DNA of 64,000 nt from Capniomyces stellatus. Lineage: Eukaryota; Kickxellomycota; Harpellomycetes; Harpellales; Legeriomycetaceae. Of the stretch, positions 11,297 to 23,500 are shown in pieces. The notes beneath the pieces are model-generated. The model made no database searches. It had not been told where the DNA came from and worked only from the letters and a program-made list of their open reading frames with translations. The stretch's first letter is position 1, and each line of letters opens with the position of its first letter. A program made the position numbers and the translations under genes. Location: positions 496,001 through 560,000 of the forward strand of contig LUVW01000003.1 in NCBI GenBank assembly GCA_001661515.1, written 5' to 3'.

Positions 11297-14200
11297 TCAG
11301 TTGAGCAAGGCATTCATTCGGGTTAGCTTGGCAAAGGTATCAGTAGGCATTCTAAACTGACACAACCCAGCAAAGACGGTAAGACTGTTGGCACGGTATT
11401 TTAAAGCCTCCAAAACGATATTTTTGTTGGGACAGTTTGGCATGGAAGCGAGACCAGCAGTGCTGTTGAAGGGACTGGCCTTGTTGGCTTTAAACAGTAC
11501 ACAGATACAGTCCATTGTGGCTAGCAGGATGTCTGGAAGACTTTTCAACACACATTCGTCGTACAGGTTCAGATTTTCTGCTAGAGCTGTTACCTCTGCC
11601 ATATTTACACTACTACCACTACCACTACCACTGTTGCTGCTGTGTGCCAGCATGTTCAAGTTGACCTCCATTGGCAGCAGCCCACTCGCCTCCATTACTT
11701 CTAAACACTCCTCAAACATGCCGCTATTGTACAGCAACGCAAACCTGACCATCTCCAGCATCACTTGGCTTGTCCTGACCAACTTTGACTCCAGAGTTCT
11801 TGATATTGCCTCGTGGTTCCCATAATACTCTAGCACCATCACCAGTATTTCCTTTGCATCATCCACATCCACATCTGCATTTACTGACCCATCAACTCTT
11901 CCCTTTGTTTTGGTTCTTGTTCTTGTGCTGTACTGCTGTTGGTACATCGCCTCGCTACTCCCTTGTAACCGCACTCCCACTTTTCCATGCATTTGGTTAA
12001 ATAGCACGTTTCCTAGTTGGGTTGACAACACACTCAGCACCGTGTTGTACTGCCCTGCCAGGTTATACAGAATCACCGCATCCGACAACATGCCTTCGTC
12101 TTGACTCTTGTTGGCCAGCTTCTTTGTGATCAGCCTGTCAAACAAGTCACTGTTGTCAATGCCCAACAATGCCATATACTTTTCCAAAACTCCCTTCTAT
12201 TAAACCAAATCATATTTTTGTTTATTTATTCATATTTTTGTTTATTTATTTACTTGTTTATTCATTTACTTGTTTATTTATTATACTGATTCAACTTACT
12301 TTTCTGCTTCCGTCACGCAAAATGTCTCCCAAGAAATACGAGTAGTCACGTGACTCGTACAGGAACCTATTAATAACACTTATTGCCAACTGCTGCTGGT
12401 TTTGTAGTTGACTTTGACTCTTTGTTTTGCCCAAGTTTAAGCCTGAAGATGCTGACACCGATACTGATACTGATGGGAACAAACTAGGAAGCGTCAGAAG
12501 AATCAAGTAGTGGATAATCTCTGTCCCCATTTGTTTAGGCAACGTCTTAATGTAGTCCATAATCATCTTGTTGTAGTTCAACTTGCACGTGTTTCCAATG
12601 CTCACTACTTAATTACACCACATGTTACATATTCAATCTGGTCAATAATCACTCCAACCAAACACACACAACATATCCTTTCATCATTGCTATAAACTAA
12701 ACTTACAGTATTCTCCTTCATGCGAGTAAGAATCCTCGTCTTCTATCACATTCAAAAATCCATAGTACCCCATAGTAATCGCCAAATGGACAGCATCAAT
12801 GACATACGCATCGTGTTGCATCAAAAACGCTACTGCCTTTTCAAACTGTTGACTCAACAACAGCACTTTGAAGTACAACAATGGGTTTCCTCCACTAGGG
12901 TCAAAGTGGCGCTCCCCAAACTTGGTCAACAGCTGCTGCAAATCCCCCAATGTATACCTGAAGCTTCCTGGAACCGACCCCGAATCTGACTCTCTTATCA
13001 ATGCCAACTATAAAATTTGACACATTATATTGATTCAATTCAATTCAACATACTTATATATATATTTACAAACTAGTTGTTTTTAACTGTCTGGATTAAA
13101 AAAAAAAAAAACCCCCCCACTCGACTTATCATTATTTACATTGACTAAACAGTCAATCAATCAAATAAACAGATAAACAGATAAACAGATAAACAGATAA
13201 ATAAACTTGCCTGTAGCCATAGATAATCTTCAGTAGTCTTGACAACTTCAGGAACTGTTTTACGTCCCAAATCACATCTTCCCATTATTTTGTAAATCGC
13301 AAACTTGAACGGATCTACTAGCTTCATATTCACTCTCATCACTCCAACTGCTGCTGTAAGCTTTTCCCTTTCAGATGGCCTAACCGACCTATCCCCACTT
13401 TCTACATAGCTTCTAAGGTACCCCACAAATTCTGGATCACTCTCTGCCATCACATCCTCTATTCCTGAGGCATAATCCAGCATCTCCTTCACCTTCCCAC
13501 ATCTAAGCAAGTAAAACAAGTGTGCCCAAACTGCCTCATTGTCATATACCTAAATTACCATTGTAATTTTTTTGCACAAATCAATTACAATTAAATATTA
13601 TCCTTTCCGGCCTCCCTCCCCCCTTTTTTCTTTTTAATATATATATCACTGCTAGTAATAATAACAATGATAACAATAATGATAACAATAACAATAATAA
13701 CAATAATGGTAACAATAATAGTAATAGTAATAGTAATAGTAATAGTAATAGTAATAGTATAAAGGCTGGTAATTACCTCTAGATATTCAGGTACAGTGGA
13801 TGCTCTATTGAACTTTACTTGCAAAAATCCCTTTATCTTACTGTGGGTTGATGGAACTCCCCCCACAGCTGCTTCGCGTGGGTTTTGCGCAACCACTCTG
13901 TCAATATAACTCAGGTACATTGATTCCAAATATTGTCTTGATCTGTCCACCAGCATTTGCCTGTTTCTTGCTCCATCGCCTTCCCCCACAAGCTCCAACT
14001 TGCTATCCAACAATTGCGGCTCCTTTCCAGCCAAACTCCCCAAAATATCCCAACATTCCGCCAACTGCTTATCCGCCTAATTACACCATTCAATGCACCA
14101 TCATTCAATACCCAACGCCATACTCTTTGCTTTTTAAACACAGCAACCGTGTACTGCTCATCTCCAACAATTCCTGCAATATTGTATCAATTATCCAGCC

Positions 14201-15346
14201 ATGTTTTTCTTATTTTTCTTATTTTTCTTACCGTCGCAAACAGACTTTCTTGCCCTATCTTTTTAATCAAATTTGCCAACGCGACTGGCTCTTTGCTCAA
14301 TCTGGCCGCATTCAGCCCCCTAACTATCTTTGAATATTTCTCTACTTTTGCATTGATCGGCCCATCATTCTCTCCCATAACTGTTCTTGGAACTCCTCCC
14401 TCATTAATGTACTATCAAAAAAAAAAAAAAAACACGACATTATCCGTCCAATCCCACCGTTAGTAATATAGCAACAATTATACAAGACATTGTCAATAAA
14501 AATAAAAGAAACCAATTCAAAGATATATAATTTTAATAAAACAATGCCCATAAACTTAATTCAGCAGTATTATGTCTCCAAAAAAAAAAAAAACAAGCTC
14601 TTTTGCTAACCTTTCCATATTCGCCAATATTGGCTCCATTTAACCCTCCACCAAGCCCCCTCACATCGTGCTTCATACCTCCCCCTGTATGTTGACCAAG
14701 CCCCTCAAACACCTGCTTCTTCGTCGCCTCCCAGGCTTGCTGGACATTCAAAGATAGACTGTTGTCAAGATCCTCCAACATCATCATTTGACTGTCTTCA
14801 ATCGCATTAGTAACACAAATCTCATGTTGATTCGCCAAGTAGCTTTCCACATTTGCATCAAAAGCTGGAATCGATGAATCAAAAGCCATATCAAACGAAA
14901 ACGTGTTCACTTTTTGGTACAATTCTCGCGCATCAACACCTCCCTCGGCAAAGAATGTCTGACTATTCAAACCCAACAAATATTCTTTATTTCATATACT
15001 ACACCTTATCACTTTAATAAACACTTTATCAATTCTGCTTTTTCTTAATCTATTTTCTTCTGATATTTACTTTCAACTATTCAATTTTGCCTCCCAATCT
15101 TTTTTTTAAAAATAATGAAAAAAATCAATATATAGTCATGTCAACTAAATCTAAACAGCAATCTTACGTTCTTGTATCCATTGGCCCCATCGACTGGACT
15201 GATTTTGTAACCAGCTTTCGCGATTCTGATCCAAGCACATCCAAGCTTCTCTCTACCATGGGTATCGCTGGATTTCCAATGTGCGAAGTCAATCTTTTTG
15301 AATCATTTAGCAGATCCTTGAACGTTGCTCTTTTACCTTCCTCCAT
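11297..15346 (-). CDS. NIC96: Nuclear pore scaffold nucleoporin Nic96/Nup93
   Basis: Inner-ring scaffold of the nuclear pore complex, bridging the Nup188/Nup192 arms and the Nsp1 channel trimer. Eight exons: 15168-15346, 14611-14962, 14232-14411, 13777-14076, 13211-13549, 12707-13007, 12300-12604 and 11297-12196. Together they give 951 residues, longer than yeast Nic96 (839). All joins keep the frame. The acceptor of the seventh exon could also be three bases upstream (12607), which would add one residue. One intron (13008-13210) has a GC-AG donor (CAG/GCAAGT). Family features are the N-terminal helical linker followed by an all-helical Nic96 domain with the HLFYLLRCGK, FKFAIYKIMGRCD and AVILYNLAGQYNTVLSVLS stretches. 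Species-specific Ser/Gly inserts ([20 protein letters not shown]) lie near the C-terminal third. Several introns contain microsatellites. Identification is by characteristic motifs, not by search. Confidence 0.93.
13165..13200. repeat. (ATAAACAG)n repeat in NIC96 intron
   Basis: About four and a half tandem copies of an 8-base unit within the GC-AG intron of NIC96, close to the donor side. Confidence 0.7.
13719..13760. repeat. (AATAGT)n repeat in NIC96 intron
   Basis: Seven tandem AATAGT copies, preceded by degenerate ACAATAAT sequence, within the intron at 13550-13776. Confidence 0.7.
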
Positions 15347-16255
15347 TTTAACTTTATTTTTTTTCGCCTTCTAGTCCTTAAATACTTGCTTTGCTGCTCT
15401 GTTTTTTTTTTGCAAGTGTATTGTTTACTTGCGTCAAATCTTACTTATTTTCACCTTGTAAGTTGATTGCCCAAATTTATATAAAATATTATTGGCACCT
15501 ATTATCTTTGGCAGTAAAACCGTACTTTCCGACTAAAAGTGAATGTTAATCTGTAAAGCCCTACTTTTTTAAACAGCTTCAATAACAACAATAACAACAA
15601 AAAATTAATATTCACCTTTTTTCGTTGTTTCGATTAATTGTTTATTCAATTTTTTTTTTCGTTCACTTTTATTTCCATTTACAATTTAATTTTCGCAAAT
15701 TACACATATTTTTTTGTTGCAAAAAAGTCCTGGTAGTTTTTATCTAAACACTTTTACAACATAAATTGTACTTTGTATGCCTTATAACCCTATGTTTGTT
15801 TATCAATTATCTACTCAACCAACGCTACATTTAAGCCTCAGCCTTATTGATACGACTATAACTATATTGAAATATCTAGTTCACCTCTCTACCTCTCTAC
15901 CTCTCTACCTATTTCTATCCCCGACTCAATCGCGATAATCCGAGCTTAAAAGTGTTATCAATATACAAACTAGCATTTAACTTCATATTTCTGCTCATGT
16001 ATGATTTGTTTTTATTGATGTTTTATTTTTAGTAAAGTTGAAGAAAAAGAGCTCAATTCAAATATAAATTTATCCAAATAATGTTAAATCAAAATATAAG
16101 CAGGATCGTATCAATTATTTAATACAAAAGCCTTGGCACATGCTACTACAAAGCTGTAATCGTTAAAGTGAGAAATAAGATATTTTGATGTTATGAACAC
16201 AATTCACGTCCGTGTTGCATTTGGCGAAAGTGTAAAAAAAAAAGAATTGAAGCTA
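15347..16255. other. Intergenic, nothing recognised
   Basis: Region upstream of NIC96 and downstream of the Rab gene (both minus). It contains a short CTCTCTAC tandem repeat near 15885-15910 and no supportable gene. Confidence 0.5.
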
Positions 16256-17664
<1,409 letters not shown>

Positions 17665-19993
17665 TTTTATGTTGTTACTACTAGTACCAAAAATACAAGA
17701 ATGCTGAGAGTAGAAACAAAGTTTAATTAAATTCTTATTCCCTTTATTTAAAGAGGATATAACACTGAATTGCTTTTTGTTTAATCTTGGCCTGGATAAA
17801 ATGGTGTTTTGAAGCTGCGTATTCTCTTTTTTAAAGTTTGTTTGAAAATAAATGCTCAGTTTTGTTATGCTATTATATTTAGCTTCGTTTGGTAAATTGT
17901 TTACTCACTTGTTCATTTTCTTTCAACTTTCCATTTGCTTAGCAATTAATTAGTTTCTAAACTACCAGATTCGTTTTTGTTTCTTTTTACTTAAATAACC
18001 AAACTCATTTTTGAACTTCAGCCTATTTTTAGGTAAACAATACTGAGCCTGTTGAAGTTTAAATGAGATTAGTACACCCAATAATCTAAACGAGTGGATT
18101 TAACTACCAATTGCATGATTTAAAATGTTGTTGTTACACCTTAACTCTTGAAATTCTCTTAAATCTGCCCAGTTGGCTTGAAAACAAACAGCAATATGGC
18201 AAAACAGCTCTGGCGAAAAATTAAATATAGGCGCATGATAGTATAGACTGCTTCAACAAAACCTGCCCCCTCCCCCCCAAAGCTAAACCAAGTATATGCA
18301 TTAGTCACATGCATATCCCACTTATTAGCAGGATAAGTCGTACTTGAACGTAAAAATAAACGAACTGATACATCCGACTTGATTGAACGAGACTGTATTA
18401 CGATTTTTAGGAGTAGAAAAAATCACCTTGAGTTTATCTCAAATAGACTTTTCCAACCGAAAAAACTTCCAATTCAGACTATACTGCCTTGAAAGCATTG
18501 CTAATACCAATGGGTAAACCTTAAAGCACTCGTAGACCCGTCATCACTATCACTATCACTATCACTATCACTATCACTATCGATACTGCATATATACTTC
18601 CTTATGTAATTAGATTCACATTTTACTTTAAAATACAGTTGTAAGCTTGGAAACACGTGTTAAGTAGTCAATGATCCAAAACTAGAGCCTATTTTTGTCA
18701 TCAATGTTACTATTAATGGGCAGGCTTAGCTACACATTCCCATATTAGAACAATCTAGTTGTTAGTTCCTTATCATGTTTTAAATTAGCAACCATACCAG
18801 AAATAAATTTATGTTTTAAGCGCCAAGTATAAATTGACAGCGTGGTCTAGCGTAGCAACACTCCACAGTGCTCTAAAACACCCTTGGCTTTTGTAAATTG
18901 AACTGGCAAGCCTTGGGAAATTTTGCTAGAGAATTTAAATACCAAGCTAAGCCTGGCGACACAGACTAGAAACACAACAATTAATCTTTGACTTGGTAGT
19001 TCTAATTACAAAAGCATTTTGGTGTTACATTCCGTTTCAACAGTTATTGTATAATCCAACGCACAAAATCGCCATCACCATTCCTCCTATTGTACTTGAG
19101 CTACATTAAATCTTTCACATTTTTTGCTTTTATTTTACATCCCTGGACTATAAATATACAGAACTTTAGTTGAAAGAAAAAAAAAGCAAACAAACTGGGG
19201 TGGCTGTTATAATACATGCAATCCAAGGTCACCTGACAAATAAATATACCAGCTATGTATCCTAATCCAATCCAACCTTGTGATTTGATCAACCAAGTTA
19301 GACTTAAGCACAGTGAATAAATTGGCTCTGGTTAGCTCGGGTTCTTGGTAGTAGACTGAAAATACGTATCAGCGAACTAGCAAATCGTACCATTTAGGAG
19401 AGGAATGATATCATGCTTTAAATACCATTCAAACCAGGGGGGAGTGCAACTTGTACCTTTTTCTTTTGCCTCATGCCCTACTAACAACACGAGCATTGTT
19501 GCATCGACTAAAAACCAAGAATATAATCAAAGCAAACAGCTCATTGCGGGAATATAAAACTAATAAACGTGCTCTTATTGCAAAAAAAAAAGTGAATACC
19601 CTTGGCAACAAAATATATTCATTTTTCTTATTGAAGTTTATTAGTATAAGCGCTAACAAATATAAAAAGTTATACAAAGCTAACCATAATGAAATAATAT
19701 CAAACTACTACAAATTGCTCTTTTAATATATTCATTTTTTTCACTGTTGAAATAACGAAATATATTCATTACTAAAATTATCCATTGCGCATTGTTGTTA
19801 ATTGGTTTTTGTAATTTTGTTTAAAACGGAACAAAAACACAACCGAATATATATTGTGATATAAACTGTAAAGCTTGGAGTTTTTACATTGTTAAAATCT
19901 AGACCACAAGTTTTTACCAGTATAGTACGTCTCAAAAAGAAAGCAAAGCAAAAGATCGGCAGAAAAGAATAAAAAAACAGCCAGAGAAACAAA
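17665..19993. other. Long intergenic region, no gene recognised
   Basis: 2.3 kb separating the divergently transcribed Rab and AMPK-gamma genes; both promoters should lie here. A (CACTAT)n microsatellite of about six copies is at 18545-18580. Reading frames are short and AT-biased, and I support none of them. Confidence 0.5.
18545..18580. repeat. (CACTAT)n hexanucleotide microsatellite
   Basis: Six tandem CACTAT copies in the intergenic region between the Rab and AMPK-gamma genes. Confidence 0.8.
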
Positions 19994-21362
19994 ATGGGTA
20001 ATGATAACTACTCTTCAATTAAAAAAATCCTAACAACATCAACAGCACAGGATGTAGTAAACGAAAAGAAAACGCCAGAGTTTTTCCACAGCGTATCAAA
20101 GTCCAATTCAATTGAGGAATGTTTAGGTTTGTTGAAAGAAAAAAAAATTCTGTCAGTTTCCGTTTTCACCGAAGCAATCAATGGCGGAATTCATAGTGAA
20201 ACTATAAAAAATGTAAAGAACACATTTTTGGACATAGTCAGCCTGGTGGATATTATCGACTATATCGTTAAACATGTAAGTGATGCTAAATAAATATAGA
20301 TCAAATTAGTACAGTGCTTTGATTGTGGTACACTTTCCCAGGGACAAACACGCACTTTCGCACCAAACTAACTCAGATCTTCATTAATTCTTTTAAACGC
20401 CCCCCCCCTCTCCCATCCGGTAGGAGAACGTAGAGGAAGAAATAGCCCACCAGCTGCTTCACAAAAAGCCATATAGTAACAGCGTTCTCAAAACTAGCAT
20501 TGAAAAGGTGCTGTCGTACAGACAAAACAAGGCTTTTAGGGCAAAGTACAATATGCCGCTACTAGACCTGCTTCCTATTCTTGTAAACGGGAAATACAAT
20601 TACATAATTGTTGAATGCGACCTTAGAACCTGCTTGCACGTATTGCAGCCTCAGGAGTGTGTGCAGAATAATGGAGACGACAAGACCAACGAAACGGACT
20701 TTGGCAAAACCGAATTGGAGGCTGGATCTGAGTCCGACACTGTCCCAGTCTCTCCTGGAGGGTCTGACTTGTACTTTCCTATAGTAGTTACCAGGCATGA
20801 TGTTCTGCATTTTCTAAACAACAGGAACCACGAGATGCAGTCTGTTCTTGATATTAGCATGGAGCAGATGTCAAGTATGTTGTTTCGGGGGAAGGATTCT
20901 GGTTTAAATGATGTAGCGGGTCTGGGCTGTGAGCTGATTTTAAAAAAAAATGATAATGAACGAAACCAAGACATACTGTACTTGTCACCACAGATCAAAG
21001 CGCTGGATGGGTTTCGAATCATGAACCAGTACATGATTAACTCCATGCCAATCCTGGACAGTGATCTAACGATCATAACCGACGTTGAAATATCAGCATT
21101 CTACAACCTGACCTCTGAAAACATTGGGTTGCTGGGCAAGCCAGTGCTTGCATTTTTAAATGGTTTGGGGTTGATGGTGGCTAACGACGGCCTATCAATT
21201 CGAACACGCGCCAGGTTTATCAACAAATCCTTTACCTTGAATAAAGTCATGTCAGGTATGATTAGTGCCGGTACACGCCAAGCCTGGATTGTTGGTAGTG
21301 ATGGACAAGTAAATGGGGTTATATCGATTGTCGACATTTTAGACATGTTTTTAAAGCTTTGA
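19994..21362 (+). CDS. SNF4: AMPK/SNF1 complex gamma subunit-like protein (four CBS motifs)
   Basis: Regulatory gamma subunit of the SNF1/AMPK energy-sensing kinase. Two exons, 19994-20275 and 20424-21362 (GTAAGT…GGTAG), give 406 residues. Four CBS motifs are visible, ending in FLDIVSLVDIIDYI, FPIVVTRHDVLHFL, TIITDVEISAFYNL and GVISIVDILDMFLK. The third repeat carries the MINSMPILD segment, equivalent to VSALPVVD of animal gamma. A long acidic insert (about residues 160-185) separates strands of CBS2. The nucleotide-contact Asp is present in CBS1, 2 and 4, but the aligned position in CBS3 is Ala, and the CBS4 His-Arg pair is Arg-Gln, so adenylate binding may differ from the canonical pattern. 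It is strongly diverged from yeast Snf4; an Sds23-type CBS protein is a less likely alternative. Confidence 0.75.
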
Positions 21363-21970
21363 GGGAGAGGGAGAGGGTCAGGGTTAAGATTGAAGAGCTT
21401 TCTATATGTGTATTGCTTGATACGTTTTCTCTCGTTCTATTCAGTTTACTCTTTGTTTTTTTTGTTTTTCCACTACCACTACCACTACCACTACCACGGA
21501 TTTTGAGACCTATGCCGATGCAGACACAGACTCTAGTACTAATACAGACACAGACGCAGAGACCGAAACCGATATTTTTGCTTTTACTGTAATTTTAATT
21601 TAATAAAACTGGCTTGAATATTTCCAATTTGCAAGAGGAAAAATCTACTTTTGACGATTTGGCGCGCAATAGTGTGGCTGCTCTGGGATATTGCAGCATA
21701 GTAAAACATCCTGCAACTGAATTACACTTGGACCCCTATGGCTGTGTATGAACTAGATATAAAAAAAACTAGACAGCGTGGAAGATAACTTGCTGGTTTA
21801 AACCCAGTTATGAAATAACGACTTTGGTTGGATTCATAAGATAAAAGCATCAATTCTTAAGCTTCACTCAGGTTAAAGTTGGAGGTCGAATAAAGAAAAA
21901 ATCATTTTTGCAAAACTTGAAAAAAATAAATCCATGTAGGTTGTTTAAAAAACATAAAAGTGGACAAAGT
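21363..21970. other. Intergenic between convergent genes
   Basis: Between the AMPK-gamma-like gene (plus) and the cytidylyltransferase gene (minus). A (CCACTA)n repeat lies at about 21470-21496. No gene seen; it should contain both 3' ends. Confidence 0.5.
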
Positions 21971-23500
21971 TTAAGCCTTCACATCCTCTTCCTCTTCCTC
22001 TTCCTCAATTTCTTCATCATTTTCTTCCTCATATTTCTCTTCCTCCAACGACTCTGAGCTCTTGCTTTTTTTGGGTCTCCTATCTTCAATCAGATCAGCC
22101 AGCTCGTATCTTCTTTTCCTGAATAGTTTTTTCTAAAAACAAGAGTAAGGTAGTCGTGTATGTTAACATTGGTTTTTATAACGCCATGTTACCAACAAAA
22201 GGCACAATTTAAATTAAATAGTCTTGACAAGCAGATAAAATGATAGCTTTAACCTACCACAACGTTATTGTCAAACATTGAGCTAAAGTTTCGTGATATT
22301 TCTGTCCCTCGCCCTTCCCAAAATGATAAAACAGACTTCAGCTCTGCTTTTAGATCCGATATCTCTGTTATAAGGTCTGTTCTAGTATCCTTTACGCTCT
22401 TTTTAATATGATCCTTAAACCCTTCAACGTGCTTTTGGAGATGTAACTCTTGCTCCTAATCACATCACACCACATTAAGTTACATGGTACCATATTATAT
22501 TACTTGTGCGTTTTTTAAAAGAACTGGAAATGAGGGGTAACAACTAAATGTTATCACATCACGTCAATATTCCAAATAAATATGTTGATTAGACACCTGT
22601 ATCTAAAATATAGAAACAGCCGGTGATTTTTAAAGAAATGAATACCTTGATAAATGAAATGTTAAGTTCCTTTGCTGTGCTGCCTCTCTCCAAGTTTCTT
22701 CTTAAATACTTGTCATAGTCTCTGACAATTCGAGTAATTAAATCCGAGGTTGAGATATTGTTGGTCCTGCTAGTTGGCCAAAACTTGCCTTGCTTTTTGA
22801 CAAAATCGTAGACATCATCACAGTCAGCTGAAGCGTACGGCAAGTCGTCATGGCATACATAATCTATCTAAAAAAAAGTTATTTTTTGATTAACATAAAG
22901 GATAAATTCCAGAATTTGGAGAAAAAGAAATAAAGGGACCCCACCTCCCACCCCACACTCAAACCAATTTTAGTCATAAACACACTATAGATTTAAACTG
23001 CTTATTACTTTATGTTTGTCAATAAACTCTTGGTTTATGACCCAGGGTGCATCTCTGACAACCTCATCTACCCATCTGCAATGCCTTAACGATTCGTATC
23101 TTTCTGATTCAGTCATAACTGTTTTTCCCTTTTTGGAATGTGTGTCCTTGTCGTTGCATGCTCCTACTATCAAGAAGACATTTGGCAAGCATTTCTTTGC
23201 CTGCTCAATTGCACGAGCGTGGCCATAATGGAACAGATCGTATATACCATCGCAATACATTCGAACAGGTCTATCTTGTGCTGGTGGGTTTATCGAGTAA
23301 TTGTTGGTGACAGGTGGTACAAATGATTGAACAGTCTGGATTGGCAACAATTCGTTTTCTAATTCAAGGTCATAATCGCCCAATCCCATTGGGGAGCCTG
23401 GCTCAAGTGGTGTATGAGAGGCAGATGATTTTGCTGGTGCTGATAGACGGCTGTTGCTGTCGGATTTTGAGTCATTTTCTGAGCTACTTGGGCTTGACAT
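21971..23500 (-). CDS. PCT1: Choline-phosphate cytidylyltransferase
   Basis: Rate-limiting step of the Kennedy pathway: CTP + phosphocholine to CDP-choline, on nuclear/ER membranes. Four exons, 23009-23500, 22646-22867, 22258-22455 and 21971-22132, give 357 residues. After a Ser-rich N-terminus the catalytic domain (about 80-240) shows [23 protein letters not shown] with the HxGH CTP motif, then [13 protein letters not shown] and [19 protein letters not shown]. The usual RTEGISTSD signature appears as [29 protein letters not shown] and the membrane-sensing amphipathic helix region ([21 protein letters not shown]) follow. The tail has a [10 protein letters not shown] patch and a glutamate run ending [10 protein letters not shown]. 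It is closer to choline than ethanolamine enzymes, being single-domain with [21 protein letters not shown]. Confidence 0.93.
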
